Shown: one piece after another, positions 1 to 5,106 of the stretch | How the letters are laid out: each line of letters opens with the position of its first letter | Position numbering within the stretch: the stretch's first letter is position 1 | Source of the DNA: Planctomycetota bacterium | GTDB lineage: Bacteria > Planctomycetota > MHYJ01 > JACQXL01 | DNA length: 8,455 bases | Direction: 5' to 3' | NCBI GenBank assembly: GCA_030018555.1 | Contig: JASEHY010000057.1 | Coordinates: 1 to 8,455, forward strand | Position numbers and translations under genes: made by a program | Notes under the pieces: generated by a model | The model's input: the letters and a program-made list of their open reading frames with translations, nothing else | Databases searched by the model: none | Told to the model about the DNA's origin: nothing

Positions 1-39
1 GACTGGGTCTTATCCCGACTTGTAGTGAGCATAGCGAAC

Positions 40-168
40 CTATGACCATCGGGGCATCCCACCTAAATCCTTGTCCCGCCCCGAAATCCTTCGGGGTCGG
101 GAAGGACATTTCCGCCCTTCCTTCGTCAGGATAAACTCAGCGAATGTGTGGTTTCGTTCTGTCATCAT
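40..168 (-). CDS. Possible small ORF of 42 codons overlapping the end of the Cas4-like gene
   Basis: An ATG at 168 (second ATG at 165) overlaps the TGA of the upstream nuclease gene in an ATGATGA arrangement and is preceded by AAAGGAA, a good ribosome binding site about 6-7 nt away. The frame runs to TAG at 40-42. The first ~20 residues (MMTERNHTFAEFILTKEGRK) look protein-like. The remainder is rich in Arg, Pro and Gly and is encoded by the hairpin repeat at 74-102, so it is probably not ancestral coding sequence. It may be a gene whose 3' end was replaced by a repeat, or a chance ORF. I recognise no family. The start signal is the main support. Confidence 0.22.
   Translation of the reverse strand: MMTERNHTFAEFILTKEGRKCPSRPRRISGRDKDLGGMPRWS
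74..102. repeat. Imperfect hairpin, CCCCGAA-N4-TTCGGGG type
   Basis: The inner stem is CCCCGAA (79-85) pairing with TTCGGGG (90-96) around loop ATCC. It is extended by TCCCG (74-78) pairing with CGGGA (98-102), with T97 bulged. The same inner stem recurs at 2631-2648 beside the transaldolase start, which suggests a dispersed genomic palindrome. There is no T-tract on either side, so I do not call it a Rho-independent terminator. It could still act as an mRNA 3'-end structure for the nuclease gene that ends at 165. Confidence 0.6.
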
Positions 169-1136
169 CCCGATTCCTTTATATCCAGCCGTTTTGAAGT
201 GGTTGTCTTATAGAACGGCTCTAATTGTTCCTTAAAATGCTCTGTGAGTTTCTGGGTATCAAGCCGTCTCTGGATTATCTCTCGCAATTCTATAACATAA
301 TCACCTATCTGGGCGATGGTGATATTCTTTTGAGATAATTGTTCCTTAATTGTTTTAGAAAGGGTTTCTTCAACCTCTTCAAGCGATTTCCTTTTTTCCT
401 TAATATCAAGCAGTTCACCAATAATAGCCGAGAGTTCACTCTCACTCAAATCAACTATCTCTTTGTGGGCGAGACCTACCCAGCAGACCTTTTTGTAATC
501 ACAATAACGACAATGCCAGTCTGTAATCTCATAAGGTCTCTCAGGTAGAGTTCCTTTTGAGAGATGCTCCTCAACGACTTTGAGTTTGCCGAAGAAATCC
601 TGTACCACATTCTCATTGTATGCCACAATAAAATCATAAAAACGAGCGGTATCCTTGCACTTGTATAGAAGTATTCCCTCTTGAGTATCTATTTGATAGA
701 GGATTCGGACAAAATGCAGATAGAGTTGCAACTGAATGGTGTGGTCTTCTTTAGGACCATCGCGTTTAATTTCCTCAAAGCCATAGCGGTTGATGGATTT
801 TATCTCCAGGACATAATGTTTATTATTGAATTTAATAAGGGCGTCAAGTTTGCCTGAGATATTATGCTCCTTATCGCGTAGCGGTGCCTCTTTCATCACC
901 ACTGCTATTCTGCCTGTATCTTCTAATTGCTGGACAATGACTTTATGATGCAGTTCGCCGTCATTGAAGACAAAGAATAATCTGCCATCAGGCGATTGGG
1001 CAGTCTCGCCACGCCACTGATATACTAAAGCCCTCAGGCACTTTGCCACATCAGAGGGCCAGTGACGCTCCTTCGGATACTTTATCCGCTCATTAAGTTT
1101 CCTTACACCATATTCCTTTAACAATTCTGTTATCAT
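165..1136 (-). CDS. Cas4/RecB-type PD-(D/E)XK exonuclease with Fe-S cluster signature (orphan)
   Basis: Predicted DNA exonuclease of 323 residues. Visible signature: a lone N-terminal Cys33, His63/His64 in the GELHH helix, Asp98 (GKLDA), Glu111-x-Lys113 (LEIKS), the Gln135-x3-Tyr139 helix motif, and a Cys209-x2-Cys212-x5-Cys218 cluster. This is the arrangement of Cas4 and AddB-type nucleases, in which four cysteines hold a 4Fe-4S cluster. Residues ~230-270 look coiled-coil. The tail near residues 275-320 (IGDYVIELRE, RRLDTQKLTEHF, SKRLDIKE) resembles the C-terminal extension of phage recombination nucleases, by recollection rather than by search. No cas1, cas2 or CRISPR repeats are visible, so a role in adaptation is not supported. 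Recombination or defence is an inference. The start at ATG 1136 has only a weak ribosome binding site. Confidence 0.85.
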   Translation of the reverse strand: MITELLKEYGVRKLNERIKYPKERHWPSDVAKCLRALVYQWRGETAQSPDGRLFFVFNDGELHHKVIVQQLEDTGRIAVVMKEAPLRDKEHNISGKLDALIKFNNKHYVLEIKSINRYGFEEIKRDGPKEDHTIQLQLYLHFVRILYQIDTQEGILLYKCKDTARFYDFIVAYNENVVQDFFGKLKVVEEHLSKGTLPERPYEITDWHCRYCDYKKVCWVGLAHKEIVDLSESELSAIIGELLDIKEKRKSLEEVEETLSKTIKEQLSQKNITIAQIGDYVIELREIIQRRLDTQKLTEHFKEQLEPFYKTTTSKRLDIKESG

Positions 1137-1165
1137 AATTATTTTTTAGCCACAGATTACACAGA

Positions 1166-1174
1166 TTTATACCA
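1166..1174 (-). promoter_or_regulatory. Possible extended -10 element (TGGTATAAA) for the Cas4-like gene
   Basis: The minus strand reads TGGTATAAA, identical to the nine bases in front of the epimerase gene at 6678-6670. Transcription would begin near 1159, giving a leader of about 23 nt before the ATG at 1136. No acceptable -35 hexamer is seen 16-18 nt upstream. The site partly overlaps the left inverted repeat of the 1151-1491 segment, so that repeat may have brought in a promoter. Confidence 0.3.
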
Positions 1175-1190
1175 AACAAAACTCTTAGAT

Positions 1191-1430
1191 TTATTCACTA
1201 AAAACACACCTTTTAACATCAACAATTTGTCCCTGTCGTTTCTTATAAAGAAGTAAACAAATCAGATAGTTTGATTTGGGAATATCATTACATTTTTTGC
1301 CTGCTTCTATCAAACCGTATTTCAGCAAGCAAATATAATTTATTCCTTTTAGAGTATTTCTGCAATATGTATTCAAGATACTGGCTGAATTTATTAGACA
1401 TCGGGCCATCATACTTGTTTCATATCCCAA
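1191..1430 (-). CDS. Doubtful small ORF inside the inverted-repeat segment (hypothetical or decayed)
   Basis: The open frame has 79 codons from TTG 1430, or 73 from the ATG at 1412. It is Cys- and Leu-rich, with KSNYLICLLLYKKRQ near the C-terminus. There is no convincing ribosome binding site. The frame continues upstream to a nearby stop without a better start, and I recognise no family. It fills most of the AT-rich DNA between the two inverted repeats, so it may be a cargo remnant. A chance ORF in AT-rich sequence is equally plausible. Confidence 0.2.
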   Translation of the reverse strand: MGYETSMMARCLINSASILNTYCRNTLKGINYICLLKYGLIEAGKKCNDIPKSNYLICLLLYKKRQGQIVDVKRCVFSE

Positions 1431-1482
1431 TTCTTTAAGAAGAACTGCTTAAATTTCATATGTTTGTTTTTTATTATCTGTG

Positions 1483-2613
1483 TCATCTGTGTGAACTTGT
1501 CCTGTAAGGATCTGCGGTTGCAATTTTATTTGCTATTGATTTTAACGCCTTATAATAGGAATCCTGAAATGCCTTAATCCCCTCTTTCTGTATTTCCTCG
1601 CATACCTGCTCTATGTCAATCCCTGAATCAACGAGGGTTTTGAGTATTCTCTCTGATTCTGCCAGATTATGCTCTATTGTTATCCCTGCTCTTCCGTGTT
1701 CCTTAAAGGCATTCAGGGTCTGGGGCGGGATTGTATTCACCGTCTGGGACGCTATCAGTTCATCCACATAAAGCGTATCAGAGTAGGCGGGGTTTTTGGT
1801 GCTGGTACTCGCCCAGACAATCTTCTGCGGTCTGGCGCCCTTGCTTCGTAAGTTCTTAAAACCACCGTCAAAGGTTCTTTTATACTTCTGATAGATAATC
1901 CGAGCATTCGCCACAGCGGTCTTACCTTTGAGAGATGAGAGTTTATTGTCTTTCGTCTTTTCTCTTTCATCTATCATCTTATCCACTGTCGTATCAATCC
2001 TGCTGACGAAGACGCTTGCAACAGAGAAGATATTATCAACTCGCAATTCCTTACGCGTTCGTTCATTAAGTCCTTCAATATAAGCCCCGGCGGCTGATTC
2101 GTAATGGGTCTGTGAAAACAGAAGTGTAATATTAACATTGATGCCTTCAGAGAGCAGTTGTCTTGTCGCATCAAGCCCCTGCTTTGTTCCCGGCACCTTA
2201 ATAAGCACATTAGGTTTATTGATGGTCTTAAAAATCCGACGGGCTGATTCAATGGTTTTCTCACTATCGTAGGCATAATCAGGTGATACCTCAATACTCA
2301 CATAACCGTCATTATAATTGCTCTTTTCATAGGTTTCTATGAGCAAATCCGCTGTAGCAATAATATCCTTGCTCGTGATTACCTCATAGGTCTCTTCTAT
2401 GTTTTTGCCGGATTTTGCCAGAGAGAAGATGTCTTCATCATAATCAGCAGAGGAGGTTATTGCCTTCTCAAAGATGGAGGGGTTGGAGGTGACGCCGGAG
2501 ATGGCATCTTCTGTAATGAGTCGTTTCATCTCACCGTTTTTCAGGAGACGACGTTCTATATTATCATACCAGACGCTCTGACCTAATTTGGATAAAGCAA
2601 CTAATTTGTTCAT
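1483..2613 (-). CDS. tal: Transaldolase
   Basis: Cytoplasmic enzyme of the non-oxidative pentose phosphate pathway. It transfers a dihydroxyacetone unit from sedoheptulose 7-phosphate to glyceraldehyde 3-phosphate. Counting from ATG 2613 (376 residues), visible marks are LGQSVWYDNI at the N-terminus, GVTSNPSIF near 40-48, the Schiff-base lysine in VLIKVPGT (Lys139), NITLLFS near 167-173, WASTSTKNP near 267-275 and NTIPPQTLNAF near 293-303. The length fits the long transaldolase class of about 360-380 residues. I prefer ATG 2613 because the upstream GTG at 2631 lies in a hairpin and would add six non-conserved residues. The C-terminal RTSSHR and the TGA stop are encoded within or beside the CACAGAT repeat, so the tail may be repeat-derived. 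No strong ribosome binding site is seen. Confidence 0.95.
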   Translation of the reverse strand: MNKLVALSKLGQSVWYDNIERRLLKNGEMKRLITEDAISGVTSNPSIFEKAITSSADYDEDIFSLAKSGKNIEETYEVITSKDIIATADLLIETYEKSNYNDGYVSIEVSPDYAYDSEKTIESARRIFKTINKPNVLIKVPGTKQGLDATRQLLSEGINVNITLLFSQTHYESAAGAYIEGLNERTRKELRVDNIFSVASVFVSRIDTTVDKMIDEREKTKDNKLSSLKGKTAVANARIIYQKYKRTFDGGFKNLRSKGARPQKIVWASTSTKNPAYSDTLYVDELIASQTVNTIPPQTLNAFKEHGRAGITIEHNLAESERILKTLVDSGIDIEQVCEEIQKEGIKAFQDSYYKALKSIANKIATADPYRTSSHR

Positions 2614-2628
2614 AAGTAATTGTTTTAT

Positions 2629-2650
2629 CACCCCGAATGCTTTCGGGGTG
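2629..2650. repeat. Perfect 9-bp hairpin just upstream of the transaldolase start
   Basis: CACCCCGAA (2629-2637) pairs exactly with TTCGGGGTG (2642-2650) around loop TGCT. It shares the CCCCGAA/TTCGGGG stem with the hairpin at 74-102. It lies in the 5' untranslated region of the minus-strand transaldolase mRNA and contains the alternative GTG start at 2631. It might modulate translation, or it may simply be a dispersed palindrome. No T-tract follows on either strand. Confidence 0.7.
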
Positions 2651-2675
2651 GTTACGAAGTTTTCTTGCTACCATA

Positions 2676-2687
2676 ATCCTGCAGGAT
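2676..2687. repeat. 12-bp perfect palindrome ATCCTGCAGGAT
   Basis: The self-complementary dodecamer lies directly after the proposed minus-strand -10 box of the transaldolase promoter, over its expected start point near 2681. This position would suit a small operator. It does not resemble the two 19-nt elements further right, and no regulator for it is visible. Confidence 0.3.
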
Positions 2688-2716
2688 ATAATTGCACAGC
2701 CGTCAGTGTTTGTCAA
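2688..2716 (-). promoter_or_regulatory. Candidate sigma70 promoter for transaldolase
   Basis: On the minus strand TTGACA (2716-2711, consensus -35) is followed after 17 nt by AATTAT (2693-2688, four of six matches to the -10 consensus). The start point would be near 2681, giving a leader of about 70 nt that includes the hairpin at 2629-2650. A competing minus-strand candidate is TTGAGT (2764-2759), 18 nt, TATAAA (2740-2735). Both -35 boxes sit inside the 19-nt operator-like elements. Confidence 0.45.
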
Positions 2717-2726
2717 ATTAATCAAC
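2708..2726. promoter_or_regulatory. Operator-like element 1 (GTTTGTCAAATTAATCAAC)
   Basis: This 19-nt sequence matches element 2 (2747-2765) at 14 of 19 positions, sharing GTT, AAATTA and TCAAC in register. Its start lies 39 bp from that of element 2. It covers the TTGACA -35 box of the candidate transaldolase promoter and sits inside a larger inverted repeat, CAGTGTT (2704-2710) with AACACTG (2724-2730). The HTH domain of the adjacent methyltransferase is the obvious candidate ligand, by inference. Confidence 0.45.
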
Positions 2727-2746
2727 ACTGAATTTTTATAATAATA

Positions 2747-2765
2747 GTTGACTAAATTACTCAAC
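2747..2765. promoter_or_regulatory. Operator-like element 2, palindrome over the methyltransferase -35 box
   Basis: GTTGACTAAATTACTCAAC is an odd-length palindrome: GTTGA-N-TAA-N-TTA-N-TCAAC, with all eight arm pairs matching. It contains TTGACT on the plus strand, the methyltransferase -35, and TTGAGT on the minus strand. A bound HTH dimer would block RNA polymerase. Precedents for such self-control are methyltransferases with N-terminal HTH domains (M.SsoII, M.EcoRII) and C-protein boxes in type II systems. Confidence 0.6.
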
Positions 2766-2776
2766 CTTGCTATAAT
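2748..2776 (+). promoter_or_regulatory. Near-consensus sigma70 promoter producing a leaderless methyltransferase mRNA
   Basis: TTGACT (2748-2753), a 17-nt spacer, then TATAAT (2771-2776). Only six bases (TTTGCT) separate the -10 box from the ATG, so the expected start point, seven bases after the -10, is A2783, the first base of the start codon. No Shine-Dalgarno sequence is possible in such a transcript. Confidence 0.8.
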
Positions 2777-2782
2777 TTTGCT

Positions 2783-4147
2783 ATGAATGGTTTCGGTCAT
2801 AGATTAAAAGAACTACGGACAGAACGGAAGATAGGGATAAAACCTTTATCACGTCATTTGGGAGTGTCGCATACCTACATCAGCCATATAGAAAACGGCC
2901 GCGCCACGGTCTCCGACAGATTCATCTCCAGGGTAGCCCGATTCTTCAAGCAGGATAAAGACGAACTCAAAATGCTTGTCGGCAGGATGCCGGATGATGT
3001 GCGGAAAATATTTTACCGACACCCGAGAGAAGCACTGCATTTTATCAGGGAGAATTTTCCTTCTTATCAGGCGACTCTTTCCACCCAGTTAACTATACCA
3101 GCCATCGCAACCAAAACCATCGCTGATTTTCCTTCTACAAGGTTTCAGGGCAGTAAACTAAAACTCCTTAACTGGCTCTGGGATAATATTAAAAATCTTA
3201 ACTTTACCTCGGCTCTGGATGCCTTTGGCGGAACCGGCTCGGTCAGTTATCTTTTCAAGACACACCATAAGTCGGTTGCTTATAACGATTCGCTCCGATT
3301 TAACTATATTATCGGCAAGGCACTGATTGAGAATTCATCCGTTACCCTTGATGCAGATGATATTGATTTTATCTTAACTAAACACCCGACTATTAAATAT
3401 CAATCTGTCGTGGCTGATAATTTTAAGAATATCTATTTTACGGATGAGGAAAACCAATGGATTGACCAGACCGTGCAGAATATTGTGCATATCAAAAATA
3501 AGCATAAGCAGGCACTGGCTTATTTCTCATTATTTCAATCCTGTATTATCAAACGACCGTATAATCTATTCCATCGCAAGAATCTTTATGTGCGGTTAGC
3601 GCCGGTAGAACGTTCCTTCGGGAATAAGACCACCTGGGATAAGCCCTTTGAGACACATTTCCTGAACTTTGTGAAAGAGGCAAATAATGCGGTCTTTGAT
3701 AACGAACAATCCTGTTACGCCCTAAATGAAGATGCCTTTGGGCTAAATAATCACTATGACTTGGTTTACATTGATACGCCTTATATGAATAAACAGGGCG
3801 TGAGTGTTGATTATTATGACTTCTATCACTTTCTGGAAGGGCTGACTGTTTATACCGATTGGGCTAAACAGATTGATTACGAATCCAAACACCATCGGCT
3901 AAAACCCCGCTACTCGGTCTGGAGCGACCGCAAAGCCATCCACCAAGCATTCCAGAAACTATTCCACAGGTTCAGAGATTCTATTATTGTGGTTTCATAC
4001 CGTAATGACGGCATACCATCAGAGGATGAATTGGTCAGAATGCTTAAAGAGGTCAAACGCAAGGTAACGCTGGTCAGTTACGGACCCTATAAATACGTCC
4101 TGTCCAAGAACGGCGAGTCAAAGGAGATATTGCTGATTGGAGAATAA
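2783..4147 (+). CDS. HTH-DNA adenine N6-methyltransferase fusion (D12 class), modification subunit of the EcoRV-like system
   Basis: Predicted AdoMet-dependent adenine methyltransferase of 454 residues that would protect host DNA from the nearby endonuclease. Residues ~3-65 form an XRE-type helix-turn-helix, with recognition region PLSRHLGVSHTYISHIENG (21-39). The catalytic part has motif X FQGSK (121-125), motif I DAFGGTGSV (146-154) for AdoMet, motif IV as DTPY (331-334, where DPPY is usual) and VSYRNDG (404-410), an order typical of alpha/D12 enzymes. A target recognition domain probably lies between about 170 and 320. M.EcoRV is also of the D12 class but has about 300 residues and no HTH that I can recall. 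The start at 2783 coincides with the predicted transcription start. The HTH probably represses its own promoter through the palindrome at 2747-2765, limiting dosage. The gene converges with the minus-strand restriction genes, its stop lying 9 nt from theirs. Confidence 0.9.
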   Translation: MNGFGHRLKELRTERKIGIKPLSRHLGVSHTYISHIENGRATVSDRFISRVARFFKQDKDELKMLVGRMPDDVRKIFYRHPREALHFIRENFPSYQATLSTQLTIPAIATKTIADFPSTRFQGSKLKLLNWLWDNIKNLNFTSALDAFGGTGSVSYLFKTHHKSVAYNDSLRFNYIIGKALIENSSVTLDADDIDFILTKHPTIKYQSVVADNFKNIYFTDEENQWIDQTVQNIVHIKNKHKQALAYFSLFQSCIIKRPYNLFHRKNLYVRLAPVERSFGNKTTWDKPFETHFLNFVKEANNAVFDNEQSCYALNEDAFGLNNHYDLVYIDTPYMNKQGVSVDYYDFYHFLEGLTVYTDWAKQIDYESKHHRLKPRYSVWSDRKAIHQAFQKLFHRFRDSIIVVSYRNDGIPSEDELVRMLKEVKRKVTLVSYGPYKYVLSKNGESKEILLIGE

Positions 4148-4159
4148 GATTTTATCTTA
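4145..4159. terminator. Small AT-rich hairpin containing both convergent stop codons
   Basis: TAAGAT (4145-4150) pairs with ATCTTA (4154-4159) around TTT. The plus-strand TAA of the methyltransferase and the minus-strand TAA of the HsdR_N gene form the outer edges of the two arms. The six-pair stem is weak and has no following T-run, so function as a bidirectional terminator is doubtful. Confidence 0.25.
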
Positions 4160-5104
4160 CCGCCTTTTCCCGATAAGCTCTGCTATGCGCCTTAGTCTAT
4201 CGTAAAGGCCAAAAATGGCTTGAGGCGTATTGGGACCTAATCCTAACCTTCGTAATTGCTCCAACAGATTATTGATTGGACAATCTACATTTATTTTCTT
4301 ATTGGAGTCGTCTTTATACACAAAAACACCTCTTCCTAATTTAGAGTTATACGTCCAATCACCAGCAGTAGTACCTTGGAGCCCCGGCTGTGTTTTACCG
4401 GGGTTAGGTAGTTGAGGCGGAGGTTGAATCGCCCCAAAAATCTCATTAACTATATTACGAAGTAATGTTTGGTCTATTTCTTCGCCCCATTTATTTTTTA
4501 CCCACTCAGGAATAACTTCATCAAGAATAGTGTCTCGTTTATCTTCTATGAACTTACGAAGGTCTCGGCGAGATTTAAGTTGTAATATTTCCTTCCGACC
4601 GTCTTCTGAATCTAACCTGCCCTTTGCTAGAAGTTGAAGAGAATTTAATATATCATCTCGTCTCTGTGTATCGCTCAAGAATTCTATTTCTATTATTAAA
4701 GAATTCTCTGGGTTGCTATCTTGGAAAGAATTAACATCATAAAGGCGTAATTTTCTTCCGTTCATTACAATTGCCCAAGGACATTTTAAGAATAATGCGT
4801 AACTTATAGATTGACGGGCATCTTCATCATCTAAAGTTGAATTGCCAGCCTTTGTTTCAACCACACAGCATTTATTACTCTCAGATACAAGCATATAATC
4901 AGCCTTTTTGGTTTCTCTACCCATAGTAACCGAAACCTCATACTTAACCACAGAATCATCAGAAGTATCCCACCCTAACCTGTCAAGTAATTTGTTCGTA
5001 ACACGAGTTTGAATTTCTCGTTCGCCAAAGTTATCAATCCTATCCTCATATTCCGCAAGTTGTCTTAGCCAAGCGTCTAATTTTTCTATAAGCTCTTCAG
5101 GCAT
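4157..5104 (-). CDS. Stand-alone HsdR_N-type PD-(D/E)XK nuclease-fold protein, companion of the EcoRV-like enzyme
   Basis: This 315-residue protein resembles the N-terminal nuclease domain of type I restriction R subunits but lacks any helicase motor. Visible features: a helix with GEREIQTRVTNKLLDRLGWD (27-46), Asp69 in KKADYML, Glu83-Thr-Lys85 in VVETKAG (the ExK pair), Gln98-x3-Tyr102 in RQSISYAL, and WAIVMNGRKLRLYD (110-123), so the catalytic set looks complete. A Pro-rich linker (QPPPQLPNPGKTQPG, 227-241) leads to a C-terminal part of about 70 residues (DWTYNSKLGRGVFVYKDD) that I do not recognise. The start at 5104 lies 2 nt after the endonuclease stop, with AAAGGAG five bases upstream, so the two are translationally linked. 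The role may be a second nuclease, a specificity or processing partner, or an unrelated defence gene. Family assignment is firm, function is not. Confidence 0.8.
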   Translation of the reverse strand: MPEELIEKLDAWLRQLAEYEDRIDNFGEREIQTRVTNKLLDRLGWDTSDDSVVKYEVSVTMGRETKKADYMLVSESNKCCVVETKAGNSTLDDEDARQSISYALFLKCPWAIVMNGRKLRLYDVNSFQDSNPENSLIIEIEFLSDTQRRDDILNSLQLLAKGRLDSEDGRKEILQLKSRRDLRKFIEDKRDTILDEVIPEWVKNKWGEEIDQTLLRNIVNEIFGAIQPPPQLPNPGKTQPGLQGTTAGDWTYNSKLGRGVFVYKDDSNKKINVDCPINNLLEQLRRLGLGPNTPQAIFGLYDRLRRIAELIGKRR

Positions 5105-5106
5105 AA

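Larger units (their letters stand above)
1151..1491. mobile_element. 341-bp segment bounded by 16-bp terminal inverted repeats (MITE-like or repeat-bounded cassette)
   Basis: The left end is CACAGATTACACAGAT (1151-1166). The right end at 1476-1491 reads, on the minus strand, CACAGATGACACAGAT, identical at 15 of 16 positions and in inverted orientation. Each end is itself a direct repeat of ACAGAT-type heptamers. The interior is AT-rich and contains only a doubtful 79-codon ORF. No transposase and no clear target-site duplication are visible. The right end lies inside the last codons of the transaldolase gene, so that C-terminus appears to run into the repeat. The segment could be a non-autonomous element, or two independent copies of a dispersed repeat. 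Confidence 0.4.

Noticed and set aside
1..60. RNA gene at the left edge
   Set aside because: The sequence around TAGTGAGCATAGCGAAC has no tRNA cloverleaf or recognisable rRNA motif. It looks like dispersed repeat DNA, but one copy is not enough to call it.
165..1136. CRISPR-Cas adaptation module suggested by the Cas4-like nuclease
   Set aside because: No cas1, cas2, other cas genes or regularly spaced repeats are present. Cas4-type Fe-S nucleases also occur alone and in phages.
1974..2294. 106-codon minus-strand open frame inside tal
   Set aside because: It overlaps the conserved transaldolase core in another frame, including the catalytic lysine region.
2631..2633. GTG at 2631 as the transaldolase start
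   Set aside because: It sits within the perfect hairpin at 2629-2650, has no ribosome binding site and adds residues outside the conserved family start. ATG 2613 is preferred.
2564..2800. 78-codon minus-strand frame across the divergent promoter region
   Set aside because: It runs through promoters, operator-like elements, a hairpin and the start of tal in a different frame. There is no protein-like pattern.
4145..4159. Strong bidirectional Rho-independent terminator between the convergent genes
   Set aside because: The stem has six mostly A-T pairs and no T-tract on either strand, so I list it only as a weak possibility.
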